Source: Cryptomeria japonica (Eukaryota > Streptophyta > Pinopsida > Cupressales > Cupressaceae). From it: DNA of 64,000 bases. Shown in pieces: positions 12,525 through 24,332 of this stretch (position 1 is its first letter; each line of letters opens with the position of its first letter). The translations under genes and the position numbers were made by a program. Below the pieces are notes generated by a model. It ran no database searches and had not been told where the DNA came from. It was given only the letters and a program-made list of their open reading frames with translations. The stretch is taken from positions 822,737,896 to 822,801,895 of the forward strand of contig NC_081414.1 of NCBI RefSeq assembly GCF_030272615.1, in the 5' to 3' direction.

Positions 12525-12659
12525 TCCACACCATGTGGTCTTCCCTTCTGGTATTTAAGATAGCATGGTTGATCATTAAATTTACCCGCTAGAGTTTGGG
12601 ATCAATAGATCTGAGGTCCACCCACTTTTGATCTTTCCAATAATCAGCCTCTTTGGCAC

Positions 12660-12669
12660 AATTAATAAA
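12660..12669. repeat. Target-site duplication, right copy
   Basis: AATTAATAAA, identical to 9306-9315. Element coding resumes directly after it. Confidence 0.8.
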
Positions 12670-13675
12670 CAATGTTATCCCTTCTCCCAAAATTCACAAT
12701 AACAATAAGGACGTCTTTGTGCAAGATATTTCTAATACTTTTTCTAATGACCTCACTATTTGGAATGAACCATTAGAAGAAGGTGTTGATTATTCTCTAC
12801 CCAATGAGAAAATCCTAGCCAAAGGGGATAAAATCATGATTGATAAATCCCTAAATAGAATCTCTCATTCCATGAATCTCAATCATTCTCCCTCTAGAAA
12901 TAAATTATCTCCCTCTCCTCAACTAGGTTCTACTCATAAGGATACCCTACTTCAAGACAAGATGGTTAACATCTTTTTCAAATATCTCACTCTCAAAGAT
13001 GAGACTTTAAAGAGTAATGTTGTTCCTTCTCCTAGAGATTTTATTCCCCATGTAGTTCCTTTGGTGATAGAGGATGATATGACCTTTCCTACTAATACTT
13101 TTACTCCTAAAACATCAATGCCTACTTCTAGCCTCTCTCCTAAAATTGGTCTTATCCATGATAATATCTTAGTGCAAGAAGAGACTATCAACGATTCTTC
13201 CAACAATCTTGTTCATTCTTCTTCTAAAGACACCTTTGATATTCCTAAACCATCTTCAATCAATTTGATACATGTAAATGAAACACCTAATAAACTCCTC
13301 TTCATAGTTCAAGGTGCTTGTCCTTCTCAAAATTCCCAACGTAAACCTATCTTAGTAGTTGAAGGTGGTTATGCCGATGATTCTTTTTGTACTCCTTAAA
13401 AACCTATTCTTAGTGTGCAAGGAGGTTATCCTACTAAGAGCCCTTATGAGTATTCTAAGAAAATTACTAGAGAGAGTTATAATACGGTTGCTCATACCTG
13501 CAACACAAGAAGCAATAGGCAACCTAGTCCTCCTCCAGTTATCCCAACTTCACTTCCTCCCTCTCAACCTATTCTTCGAGAAGCACCTCATATATCAACC
13601 CTTAGTAAGGAGTATGATCTCATTGAACAACTTAAAGCTACTCCTGCCAAGATTTCTATTGGGGATTTGGTTTAA
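12670..13675 (+). pseudogene. Gag-like repeat-rich ORF, downstream part
   Basis: This is the continuation of the ORF split by the LINE, open from before 12670 to 13399 and then from 13415 to 13675 in another frame. It contains several diverged copies of a unit resembling LSPKIGLIHDNILVQEE (also VIPSPKIHNNNKDVFVQD and LSPSPQLGSTHKDTLLQD), so this part grew by internal duplication. A second short repeat, KPILVVEGGY / KPILSVQGGY, spans the stop at 13397. No known domain is recognised. It precedes the protease-like segment, which fits a structural or spacer region of Gag. Confidence 0.5.
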
Positions 13676-13738
13676 ACTTCACCTACTTATCATGGGATGT
13701 TACAAGATGCTTTGAAAATTTTAGATGTCTAGCTTGTA

Positions 13739-14251
13739 GTGACACCTAATAACATGGCTTCCTTGATTGATACTACAAACAAACCCAAAGCTCAAATTGT
13801 ATTCACACAAGATGAGTTACCTTCTTGTGAAATTCAACATCAATATGATCCTCTTATGATCTTGGTTATTATCCACGATAGTTCTATAAAACAAACCCCT
13901 GTGGACAATGGATCTAGCCTTAATGTTTGTGGTGTAGACTTATTGGATAAGATTAAAGTCATTCGTTCTCTCATGGAACCTACTTCTCTTACTATTTGAG
14001 GCTTTGAGAATATTTCTAAACAATGTCTAGGTGTCATAACCTTGCCTGTTAAGGTAGGTCCTTTTGTGTTACCTACACCTATTCAGGTTATGTCTATAAA
14101 TTTGACATATAAACTTCTATTAGGAACACCTTGGATTCATAGCATGCAAGTTGTCCCCTCAACTTTGCATAGGTGGGTAAAATTAATTTATAATAATATG
14201 GAATACACCTTATTAGCTGATACCAAACCTCAAGAACCATTAAAATCTTGA
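13739..14251 (+). pseudogene. Retropepsin-like protease of gypsy type
   Basis: The first part (13739-13999) has DPLMILVIIHDSSIKQTPVD followed by NGSSLNVCG. The Asp at residue 56 occupies the position of the catalytic Asp in the usual D-S/T-G triad, here DNG. After a stop at 13999 the second part (14042-14251) has the flap-distal signature YKLLLGTPWIHSMQVVPSTL, equivalent to the common LLGRPWIH...PSTLHQ of plant gypsy proteases. Together these make a full-length retropepsin-like domain in two pieces. Proteolytic activity is unlikely given the stop. It would have processed the Gag polyprotein. Confidence 0.75.
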
Positions 14252-14449
14252 TCTTCTTGTTCAACTACTTTCCATTCTTCTCCTAATCCTTCTACTTCTT
14301 CAAATACATCTACTTCTTTCAATGATCTTGTTCCTTCTAGTACTCTTGATTCTTCTACTCAAATAGAATCTCTTCCCAAGGATATCCTTTCTCCCGAAGG
14401 AGTGCTCTCAGATGATGATTGGGAATCTCTAGACTTTAACCCTACTTTT

Positions 14450-14880
14450 TTATGAGTATAGAGTATCTTGGAAAGGATCTAAGACTAAGAAGGAGAAATC
14501 TAAGGAGGAACCTAAAAAGAAATCCACTTTGTCTAAACAACTAAGTAACCACTTTGTGGCTACTTTTAATTTAGATAATTTTTCAAATCCTTCCTCTAAT
14601 TCATATATCACTTAGACCTATGAGGCACAACCATATCTTTCTAATTTGGCATCCCTTTATGGTCTTGGTTTTCACATTTTAGATAAAAGTGACTATGATG
14701 GCAATGGTTGTGGCACAAATGAACAAGGAATTAAAGTTCCTTTAGAACATAACAAACATGAAGCTTGATTTGGACTTGGATATGATCCTTCTAAGCCCAC
14801 AAAAGCATCTAAAAGACCATCTCTCAATGTGAATTCTATATTTAGTAGTGGTGATGACCTCACCTCAATTAAATAATCTT
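14450..14880 (+). pseudogene. G-patch-like segment after protease
   Basis: Reading through stops, the segment includes KKEKSKEEPKKK, then LASLYGLGFHIL and NEQGIKVPLEHNKHEA followed by FGLGYDPSK. The spacing GLG...NEQGI...GLGY matches the G-patch-like region that sits between protease and RT in several plant gypsy lineages, where it probably binds nucleic acid. It is the last recognisable gypsy domain; RT should follow but does not. Confidence 0.5.
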
Positions 14881-16956
14881 CTACTTCTTTCAACACTCAT
14901 CTCCCTCATAAGGAAATCCTGGTGATGAATAAATCTCTTTATGAATCTCCTCAAGAGACTTGTAATCCCAATTATAAGTCTTTATCTTCTACTCATTCTA
15001 AAACCCCTTCTTCCAAGAATAAGGCTCTAATGAATTACACTTATCCGTATCCTGAGATTTCTTGTGTGCAAGAGAAGTATGACTTAGTGGCCTATTCTTC
15101 TCCTATAAACTTCTCTCTTTCTAAAGACTTTTTAACATTCATCATCTTATACATGTTTTTAATCTTACTTATAGTAGAGAATTTAAGATGTCATATTCAA
15201 ATACCTCATTCAATGTATCATGTCTTTATATAATATTAATGGCTATTATGTTGCTCATCATTATGTGATATTGGTAGCTCACTTACTGGGGACTCATTGT
15301 CATTCATGATGGTACAATTTCACGTGCAATCGTACTTTTGGAAGAAACATAATAGCCTATTTCTATCTTATTTCTTCTCCCTATATATATAGGGGGCAAG
15401 AGTGTTTTCAAACATCTCTCCTTCGTAAGATTGAAATTTCCCTTTTGTGAAGTAGTGTCTTCTATAAGGATTTCTTATTGATTTTAGAAGTGTATTCATA
15501 TTTTAATTCCTTCTCTCATATTGGAACAAGCATACCTAATGGGGATCTTAAGTACATATCCTTAATTGGGACCTCCTCCTTGGTGTTGGAAGTCTTTGAT
15601 CATTCATCAATTGCTTTTCTTTATTGAGTGGTATCTTTTATAATAAACCCTTCTATTTTGTACATGTGCATATCCTTGATGAGGATCTCTTGCCTTCTTT
15701 TACAAGAGTGTTGTTATAAATAATCTCTTTGATGTCATCTCAATCCTCTACTCTTTTCAAAACTCTTGCATTCATTTGATCTAGAAGATGTTATATTTGT
15801 CTAAGACAATCCTCTTGAAGGTAGATGTCTTTTGAAAAAATATCTCTTCTCCTCCAAGGATCTCCTTTACACTTATATAGCAAGATATCTCTTTTCAACT
15901 ATCTTATCCTTGCTTGAAGAGTATTCCCTCTCTTTCTTGGATTTATGACATAGCTGCATGATAGATATCTTCTTAGTGTCGAAGGTAGGTATCCTTGTTC
16001 TACTTTCCTTAAGATATCAACATTAAACTATGTTGACATCTTAAGGGTGGGGGGGGGGGACGCACCCACACTACTCCTTTTGTACTATATTTCTCTTGTT
16101 CACTATATCTCTTGAACAATGGGTCATTTTTGGAACTTGAGCATAAAATCTTAGAGTGAGGTGACATCACTTATGCAGGGTGATTATTCTCAGAACTAGA
16201 GCATAGACTCTTAGAGTGAAATGTCATGCCTTTCTTGAAACTTGTACTATACATCTTATACAGGTTGTAGCGTACTCGGGCATAGACTCCTATGAGGCAC
16301 TTTGAACCTCGCTTGCACACACATGTACAAGGTTGAGTGGGACTAACAATGTTCTCACTCTCCTCCCTTACATGGATCACCCAGATAGACTTTGGGGGTC
16401 AGTTTTCCTTATCCTTCTCTCCATTGATCACCTAGTTTTAGGGGTGAGATGTCCATGGTTCCTTTTATCTTCTCATTTATCACCAAAGTGTGTATTCATT
16501 TAAATCTTTCATCTTATGTTAGGGATCTCTCAAATCCTCACACTTTTTGTTGTGTTGGAATTGAGGCTTAGTTCTCTTTCTTACCAAATGATTCTCCATT
16601 TAGTTTTTGATCTTGTATCAAACCTTCTTGTGAGCATTTGTCATCATTCTTCTATCACAATTCGATGTGGTAAACATGATACCCTATTTCAACTCACTAA
16701 ATTATCAAGCCTAAATAGGGGGGCATATAGCTACCCTTGAATTTTCATCACCTTCCTTAGTAAGAATTTAGGTGATTTTGTGATTTTATCTAACATGTGG
16801 TTTTGTAGGGTGTGGTTCCTAACTGTGTACTGCAGATACCGCTAGGGGCTTCATCCAACAACTTGTGGATATATCCTTTTTCATGAATTTTTACCTTTAT
16901 TTACTTTATCTTGCATATGCACGTAATGTCATATGACCGTTAAAGTAGGTGCAAAA
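14881..16956 (+). other. Non-coding 3' part of the gypsy-type element
   Basis: There is a short ORF at 14922-15233 without known domain, then AT-rich sequence. Notable points are a run of 11 G at 16049-16059 and a purine tract AATAGGGGGGCATATAG near 16715 that resembles a polypurine tract but lies about 240 bp before the presumed LTR start. I see no RT or integrase traces. Confidence 0.5.
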
Positions 16957-18590
16957 TGTAGTGTCATAAATTATACACCCTTGCTAGGGTGGTACAATTT
17001 CACACTTAGTTTAGCACCCACCTTCGTGTGTTGGCATCTTGCATTGTAATTTCCCTTTAAGCATTTAATTAATTAATTTAATTAAATATAAAGTCATATT
17101 TCATCACTCCCCACATTATAAAATTGGGCCCTTTACCCTAAGTGTGCCCCTCTTTATTTTATTCCTCTAGTAAATCATTCAATCATAATCCCTAATTATG
17201 TCCTATTTCGACCTTTAAGGCCCAATTTCGCATATCAAAACACCTTGAAATCAGTTGTAACGTTGGGATTCACTCTAATATAATCATATCTAAAGACACA
17301 AAAATTTTATGAAAAGTTGGCTAGACCGTGGCGAAAGTGAACATGGTCCTTGACTTTTTTCCTGAAATTTTGGGAGCACAATTATATGACATTATATTTC
17401 TTATCTCCAAAATATTAGCGAGAAATTCAATTCCTAGGTTGTCTTAAATATATAATTTAGTCAAAATTAATACTTCTGGGTTTCATACATAAGATCTTTC
17501 TTTCTTCATTTGAAGGCATCTAAGATCTATCTAATCTAAGAGAGTTTTCAGAAAAGCAAGCATAAGGAGCCTTTCATGTAGTGAAAGAGAATCCTATGTA
17601 GAGTCTTCAACAATATTCAACAACATTCAACAACATTTCATCAAGTATTCATCGTCAATTAGGAGCCTTAAAGACATTAAAGAGTAATAGGAGATTGGTA
17701 TGATTTCAACTTGCATATTTACATTCATGCTTTAGATCAATTTTCATCACCTATTTAGACCATTTACTTTGTCAATTTCTAGCATTTAGGGTTTACTCTT
17801 TAGGGTTGCTCTAGATTGTTTACATTCATCCAAGGGTCTTGCACACACACAAGATTCTTGCACACACACAAGATTCCTTCACACACAATTTTACTATACA
17901 AATTGGCTATTTATGGAGGTGGAAATCACCAACACAGGGGTTTGATTGAGGCAAAACCCTATATAGCCACCCAAACCTTACTTTTTCAGTTGCAAGCGTA
18001 GGAACAAGTACCCGAAAGCATTTTTAGATCAGAAAAAGGCACTAGAACCACACAACAGTCTCAAATTTGCAGAAAACTATCAAAGACAGGGGTGTGGTGT
18101 CATAGTACGACCCAAGAAAATGGTGTAGCACCATGGTCCCTCCACTTTTCAGTTGTTTTTTGTAGTATATAGGTTCAGGATCTTAGAATTGTAGTCTGTC
18201 AGTTACAGCTCTCTATCAGATCATCAAGGAAAGTGGCATGGCACCCTAGTCTAGGTTAGTTTATCTCAATTTGTAGCATCAGGTACACATTAAAAATCCT
18301 TCCCCTTTCATTCTTTCAGTATCCCAATTTCATATCAGCAATTTTGTTCAATTTTAAGTTCATTTATTCTTCATTCTTTATCTCCTAGTCTAGTTGATCA
18401 TTCAAACCCTATATTTTCTAATCATTTGCAGCAAGAGGAATAGAAACCCTAATATATAGTCCTTGTTTCTCTCTTTATCAAAAGAAGTAGCCAAAGTTAT
18501 CTATGTCCCTAGGCTCTTTCATATTCCCAATGTGTTGGCAAAAGTGGGATTAGGTCCTAGTCACCTTATCTTGCTTTTCCCACCACCACA
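16957..18590 (+). repeat. 3' LTR (about 1,630 bp, start inferred)
   Basis: From 17109 on it aligns with 6731-8250 and ends CACCACCACA. The start is set at TGTAGTGTCATAAATTATAC, a plausible TG terminus, but cannot be confirmed because the matching end of the 5' LTR is missing. A CCCTATATAG box (17956-17965, matched near 7622) could be the LTR TATA element. Confidence 0.7.
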
Positions 18591-18598
18591 TTACCTAT

Positions 18599-18603
18599 GT
18601 ATC
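18599..18603. repeat. Target-site duplication, left
   Basis: GTATC, repeated at 26215-26219. Confidence 0.85.
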
Positions 18604-20116
18604 TATTGGCATTATAACAGAAAATGTGAGATTGTTGACATTTCAATAAGGATATTGAGAAGGTTGTTGATGACTATGGATATAACTGATTAAGGATGTT
18701 CACTGTCTTAATAATATTATTTTGTCATTGATGTCAAGAAATTGATTTTCTAAATTCAGTATAATGTTGCCATATGTTAAGAAGTATGTTTTGAAAAGAG
18801 TTAAGATGTCGGTAAAAGACATAGAAAGAATGTGATGAATAAGGGGAGTAATAAGTTATTCAATGCACAACTATTACCGAGTTAGACAATGATGATATCA
18901 TGTTGTTTAGATTGTTTTGATATCCTACATATGCTATTGATTGTAAGGTTAATACTATACTATGTTACCAAGCAAAGAACCTAGTCAGTAAACCCTAAGG
19001 AACCTAGTTGGTAAACCCTAAGGTTGTTGCTATCAGTTAATGAAGGTGGAATGTCTACCGAGTGAAGTTTAGTATTTACCAAGTTGCAACCGAGTAATAA
19101 CAGAATACATTGGATGAATAAAAGTATTATTTAATGAAGGAAGCTGATGCGCTGGAGTTGATTAAATGATTGGTAAGCCATGCATGAAGTTTGTTAAAGG
19201 ATCTATGGCAATGAAAGATCGACAGGAAGATCTATAGCTCAAATTGAACCACAATACCTTAGCACAAGTTCCAAGGGAAGAATGCAAGTTCCAAGGTGAG
19301 GTAAAATGTTTTACAAATTGAAAGATACATTGAAGATAGTCAAGTTTGAAGATCGGATGGCTATGATTGATCATGGGAAATGTGATCAAGGAGATTAAGT
19401 GGTTGAAATATTGTTTATAAATAGGGAACTATTGATAAAAATGTATGCGGGCAAGTGTATGCATAGGGATGCTACATAGTGATTATCTAGCACAGAAGCT
19501 CAAAGATTCATTTGAATAATAGAGTATAGAGCCCAGCAGAGGAACAAGACAAGTCCTATGACTTGATTGTATTGAGCAAATAAGAATCTTCTTTAACATT
19601 TTTAGATGTGAAGTTGTAGATATATTTTATTACTCTTATTTTGTGAAGTAATAGAAAATCTCTTAACCGAGTGGACTTAACAGTCTTATTTGTAAAACCC
19701 TCTAGCAAGGTGACATTCTTATTGAGTGTTTGAAATCCTTTAACAAGGTCACTTCTAACAAAGTGAAGATCCTAACAGATCTGAGGGAAATGCCTTAACT
19801 GGGTCACATCTAGCAATGTGTTTGTAATCTTTAGTAGGATTTGCTTTTAACCAAGCATACTCTAGAAGAGTATATTTCTTAGTGGGTCTGAAATCCCACA
19901 GTGGTTTTTCCCTATTTGGGTTTCCACATTAAATTTGGTGTTATATGTTTTGTGATCCTATCTATTTATGAGTTTGCATGCATTACTATTTTTTTGATAT
20001 GTTTACTGAGGTTGAATCTGTTGTTTTTATGAAAGATTAAGTTTGAATGATTCACCCCCCCCTCTCATCTTGTTAGCTTGGCATCTATACTAAACATATT
20101 TGTATCAGAACTATCA
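18604..20116 (+). repeat. 5' LTR
   Basis: It begins TATTGGCATT (TG mutated to TA; the 3' LTR has TGTTGGCATT) and ends AGAACTATCA next to the PBS. It includes the CACCCCCCCCTCTCATCTTG signature near 20053. Confidence 0.9.
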
Positions 20117-20118
20117 AT

Positions 20119-20132
20119 TGGTATCAGAGCCT
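20119..20132 (+). other. Primer-binding site, initiator-Met tRNA type
   Basis: TGGTATCAGAGCCT starts two bases after the LTR end. Confidence 0.92.
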
Positions 20133-20180
20133 TGGACTCTAGAAGAAAAGTTTAAAGGCACTTTAGTCAAAGATCCAAAG

Positions 20181-21100
20181 ATGTATAAGAGGGATGCACC
20201 GAAGCTAAACAAGTCAAGTTTCTCTACATGGCAGAAAAGGATGAAGCTGCATTTATCAGGAATTGGAGAATATGTTGTCTATTATTTGGAGAATGATTTC
20301 GTTACACCTAACACCTATCCATTGACAATGGAAGAGATAAAGGCAAAGCAAGAACATATTCAAGCAATGATTGAAATAACATTTGCATTGACCGACTCAA
20401 AATTTAATGATCTAGAAGGTTGTATTGATGCTAAAACAATGTGAAACAAGCTCATATCTGTGTATGGTGGTGATGAACATGTTCAAAGAGAAAAAGTGGA
20501 TAGTCTAAGAGGACAACATGAATCTATGAGAATGAATGAAGGTGAGAATATAACCCAGTGTAGTACAAGATTAAAGGAGATTGTCAATCAAATCAAAGGA
20601 GCATGAGGAACTATTGAAGAAAAGGATGTAACAAGTAAGCTATTGAGAACCCTTCTACCAGCCTATGCAATCCAAGTCTCTGCAATCAGTGAATTGAGGT
20701 CTGTACCCAATATGCCAGTTTCTTTAGATGCTACTATTGGTAAGCTACATGCATTTGAGTTAAGTAACTTTGATAACAGTGGGTCATTGGTAAATAAAGT
20801 TGAATCTACATTCAGTTCTTTTCATATTGATGAATCTGATGATTACAATGATAGAAAGTATAAGTACTCTGAAGGAAATCACAGTGAAGCAAGTGAGAGA
20901 TTTTGCAAAAACATGGAGGAGGTATACAAACTGTATGAAGAAATCAGAAAGCAAGAAGAGTTTGAAGCACTATTAGCCAGAAGGCTACTGAGAGGAAAAG
21001 GTAAGTACAAAGGAAAGTTGCCTTTGAAATGTTTTAACTATAATAGAATTGGACATATGGCTTCTAACTATCCTGACAAACAATCTAGTGAAAAGAGAGA
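20181..21100 (+). pseudogene. Copia Gag, with stops
   Basis: I choose the ATG at 20181 (MYKRDAPKLNKSSFSTWQKR) because the upstream in-frame ATG at 20100 lies in the LTR. The capsid region resembles the UBN2-type Gag of plant copia elements (STWQKRMKLHLSGIG; later VDSLRGQHESMRMNEGENIT). Stops occur at about 20442 and 20605, then the frame is open from 20643. The zinc knuckle near 21029 reads CFNYNRIGHMASNYPD: the first Cys and the His remain, but the other two Cys are Tyr, so metal binding is lost. It would package element RNA in cytoplasmic particles. Confidence 0.85.
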
Positions 21101-21289
21101 ACACCGAGATGATAGACAGAAAGATAATCATTACAGAGGACACCGAGACTTCAAGAGAAGAGATAAAAAGACATGCCTAATAGCTGATGAGAAATCTAAT
21201 GATGATAAATTGGATGAAACTGATACAGAGGAAGTTGTTTATGTGGCTATCAAAGATGGATCAGATGAAGAAAGGTATGAAGAAAAAGC

Positions 21290-21533
21290 TTTAATATATC
21301 ATATAAATACTAATGATTCTTGGATCATAGATAGTGGATGCTCACATCACATGATAGGTGATAAACACAAGTTTGTTATGTTAGAAGATTATGATGGAGG
21401 CTATGTAAGATTTGGTAATGATGCATCATGTCCAGTAAAAGGTAAAGGATCCATAACACTTCTTGACAATGCTAAATGTGATGATGTTTATTGGGTTGAA
21501 GGTTTGAAATACAATTTTTTGAGTGTAGCATAG
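21290..21533 (+). pseudogene. Copia aspartic protease region
   Basis: The motif WIIDSGCSHHMIGDKHKF contains the catalytic DSG and is followed by VRFGNDASCPVKGKGSI and the flap-side stretch LKYNFLSVA. It is in frame with the gag segment opening at 20643, as expected of a single polyprotein, and ends at a TAG at 21531. Confidence 0.88.
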
Positions 21534-22550
21534 CTAAACAACACAAGTTACTGAATAGAATTTCAGAAGGGAATTGTCAAAGTTCATGACAAGCATGGAA
21601 AGTTAGCTGCTACCAGGACACAAACAAAAGGTAACACATTTCACCTTGACTCAACTCAGAATAAGTGTCTATATGCAAAGATGGATGATACCTAGTTATG
21701 GCATAAAAGGTTTTGTCATGTAAATTTTGATAATTTGATCAAAATAAGTAAGAAGCACCAAGTAAGATGTCTACCGAGTCTTGAGAAACCTAAGAGTGCT
21801 ATGTGCCAAGGATGTCAGATGGGTAAGATGACAAGATCAAGCTTTACATGTAAGTCCTACACTTCTAAGGGAATTTTAGATCTTGTGCATACTGATCTTT
21901 GTGGTCCTATGAAAGTTCAAAGTTATTATGGTGATAAATATTTCATATTATTTATGGATGATTACTCAAGGATGATGTCAGTAATGTTTTTAAAAGAAAA
22001 ATCAGAAGCTTTTCAAATGTTTAAATGGTACAAGGCAAGAGTTGAAAATGAAACAGGAAGACAACTAAAATGTCTTAGATCAGATAGAGGAGGAGAGTTT
22101 ACCTCTGATGAGTTCAACTTGTTCTTCAATTATCATGGTATAAAAAGACAAGTCTCTGCACCAAGAACTCCACAACAAAATGGGATAGCTGAGAGAAGAA
22201 ACAGATCTATTGTGGATTGTGCCAGAACCCTGATGATTGAAAAGAAAGTTTCACAAACATTTTGGAGAGAAGCAAGAAGCACAACAGTTTACACCCTGAA
22301 CCTAGTACAACTGAAGAAAGGAACTTTGAAGACACCTTATGAAATCTGGTATGACAAGAAACCTAATGTAAGTTATTTTAAAATCTTTGGAAGTAGATTC
22401 TATGTACACAAAGATGATAGAAATGGAAAGTTTGATCAGAAAAGTGAAGAAGGAACTTTTCTAGGTTATTCTTCTAGAAGCAAAGCATTTAAATGTCTAA
22501 TCAAATCATCTAACAAAATAGTAGAAAGTGCAAATGTGAAAATTGATTAA
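21534..22550 (+). pseudogene. Copia integrase with zinc-binding pre-integrase domain
   Basis: The pre-integrase zinc region has WHKRFCHVNFDNL followed by CQGCQMGK (HHCC). The open part from 21735 carries the DD35E triad: Asp54 in VHTDLCGPM, Asp117 in LRSDRGGEF and Glu153 in GIAERRNRS, with exactly 35 residues between the last two. It would insert the cDNA copy into the chromosome. Stops at 21531 and 22548 separate it from protease and RT. Confidence 0.9.
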
Positions 22551-24332
22551 TTTGCAAAAAGAAATGATGAAGGAAACTCCAAAGAACTAGAAGATTATGA
22601 AGGATTTGTCTTTGTTCAACCAAGAAGTCCTACTAAGAAGACTACTGAAGGAAATGAAGAGAATATCCAGTTACCGAGTGATGAAGAAGATCATACAAAG
22701 CCTACCGAGCCTGTATTAGCCAAGTATGTCAGAAGGAATCATGCACCAAGTCAGATTATAGGAGATAAGAATGATCTAGTGATGACAAGGAACAAACTGA
22801 GACAGAACACATGTCTGATATCTGAATTTGAACCGAGAATAGTGAAAGAGGCACTTAACAGTGAATATTGGATAAATGCTATGACATAAGAGATTGATCA
22901 AATCAAGAAGAATGACACATGGACACTGGTCCCAAGACCAAAGGACAAAAACATAATTAGTACAAAGTGGATTTTCATAAACAAGCTAAATGAAAAAGGA
23001 GAGGTCATTAGAAATAAAGCAAGACTAGTTTGCAAAGGTTATGCTCAAGAAGAAGGAATTAATTATGGTGAGACTTTTGCACCTGTGGCAAGACTTGAAG
23101 GAGTTTGAACATTGTTGGCATATGCTACTTACAAGAATTTCAAGGTATATCAAATGGATGTCAAATCTACATTTTTGAATGGCATATTAGAAGAAGTTTT
23201 CATTGAACAACCTGAAGGATTTGTTTAAGGAGAAAATAATGATCAGGTATGTAAATTGAACAAAGCTTTATATGGTTTGAAACAAGCACCTAGAGCATGG
23301 TATGAGAGATTGCACTCATATTTGATCAAAATTGATTTTATAAGAACAAGTGAAAACAACAATATGTACATGAAGAATGATGAAAATGGAATACTAATCC
23401 TAGCCATATTTGTTGATGATATTATCTTTTGTGGAAATGGCTCTCTATGCAAGAACTTTGGAAATGAAATGAGAAAAGAATTTGAGATGTCATTAATCAG
23501 TGAGATAAAGTATTTTATAGGTTTACAAATACTGCAAATGAGAGATGATATTTTCATTACTCAATCCAAGTACATAAAAGAAATCTTAAAGAAATTTGGA
23601 TTGGAGGATTCTAAACCTGTAAGTACTCCTGTGACTACCAACTGTAAACTATCAAAGAATGATGAATATGCATCTTTTGATGAGACACTTTACCAATCTA
23701 TGATTGGAAAGTTGCAATATGTTGTTCACAGCAGACTGGATATAGCACATGCAGTAGGTATAGTTGCAAGATTCTCTGCAGATCCCAAGGAAACACACAT
23801 GATAGCAAACAAAAGAATTTTCAGATACCTAAAAGGCACTGAATATTATGGCTTAGTATATCGGAAAGGAAAAGTCTTTGATTTAAAAGTTTATACTAAT
23901 GCTGATTGGGTAGGCAACATTGATGATAGGAAAAGCACAAGTGGAGGAGCTTTCTTTTTAGGAGAAAGACTAGTGAGTTGGCTTAGCAAGAAACAAATAT
24001 ATGTTGCCACAGCATTGAATTGTACCAATATAGAATGGACAAAACAACTGTTGGAAGGCATAAATGAGAAAGTTACCGAGCCAGTAACTATATTTTGTGA
24101 TAATAATAGTGCCATTAACATTTCAAAGAATCATGTGATGCACTCTAAGACAAAGCACATCTCTATCAAGTATCATTATCTTAGAGAAGAAGTTCAAGAG
24201 AAGAAAGTGGTGTTGGAGTATGTTAGCACAAAGGAACAAATAGCAAATATATTCACCAAGCCACTACCAAGGGACACTTTTGAGTATCTTAGAAGTCAGT
24301 TAGGGGTCCTACCCCTATCTTCCAGTCACTAA
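22551..24332 (+). pseudogene. Copia reverse transcriptase and RNase H
   Basis: RT starts near 22850 (WINAM, then [40 protein letters not shown]) with stops near 22888, 23107 and 23227, and is open from 23256 with [17 protein letters not shown] and the catalytic FVDD (residues 52-55 of that frame, a YVDD variant). RNase H follows: VYTNADWVGN has Asn215 where copia elements usually have Asp, and the AEAEY stretch with the catalytic Glu is missing, so RNase H is probably dead. FCDNNSAINISKN and HSKTKHISIKYHYLREE are kept. The reading ends at 24332, then a short 3' region. Confidence 0.92.

Larger units (their letters stand above)
9316..12659 (-). mobile_element. 5'-truncated LINE with extra downstream ORF
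   Basis: A 3.34-kb minus-strand insert interrupts the coding region of the gypsy-type element and is bounded by exact 10-bp duplications, as expected of LINE insertion. In order on the minus strand it has an RT-associated zinc-binding domain (12524-12234), a RNase H domain (12001-11537), then a separate degraded ORF (11187-9510), then about 190 bp of tail. Endonuclease and RT are missing, so it is 5' truncated. The poly(A) tail, if any, is reduced to a short A run at the 9316 end. Because the duplications enclose everything, the extra ORF arrived with the LINE in one event. Confidence 0.8.
6730..18590 (+). mobile_element. Gypsy-type LTR element with protease but no visible RT, twice disrupted
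   Basis: Related LTR sequences at 6730-8250 and 16957-18590 flank an internal region read on the plus strand. The coding part carries a repeat-rich gag-like ORF, a retropepsin-like domain and a G-patch-like segment. No integrase or reverse transcriptase is found between the protease (ends 14251) and the 3' LTR, so this looks like a non-autonomous gypsy derivative. It was hit at least twice: the LTR element ending at 6729 replaced the start of its 5' LTR, and a LINE sits at 9316-12659. The order of coding segments matches plant gypsy elements with gag-protease-G-patch upstream of RT. Lineage (Tat/Ogre-like or other) cannot be settled by eye. Confidence 0.7.

Noticed and set aside
14922-15233. 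Separate gene after the protease
   Set aside because: It lies inside the gypsy-type element in its coding direction and is better read as the decayed end of the same polyprotein.
23243-23557. Minus-strand ORF over the RT region
   Set aside because: It is antisense to clear copia RT coding with FVDD and [11 protein letters not shown] motifs.
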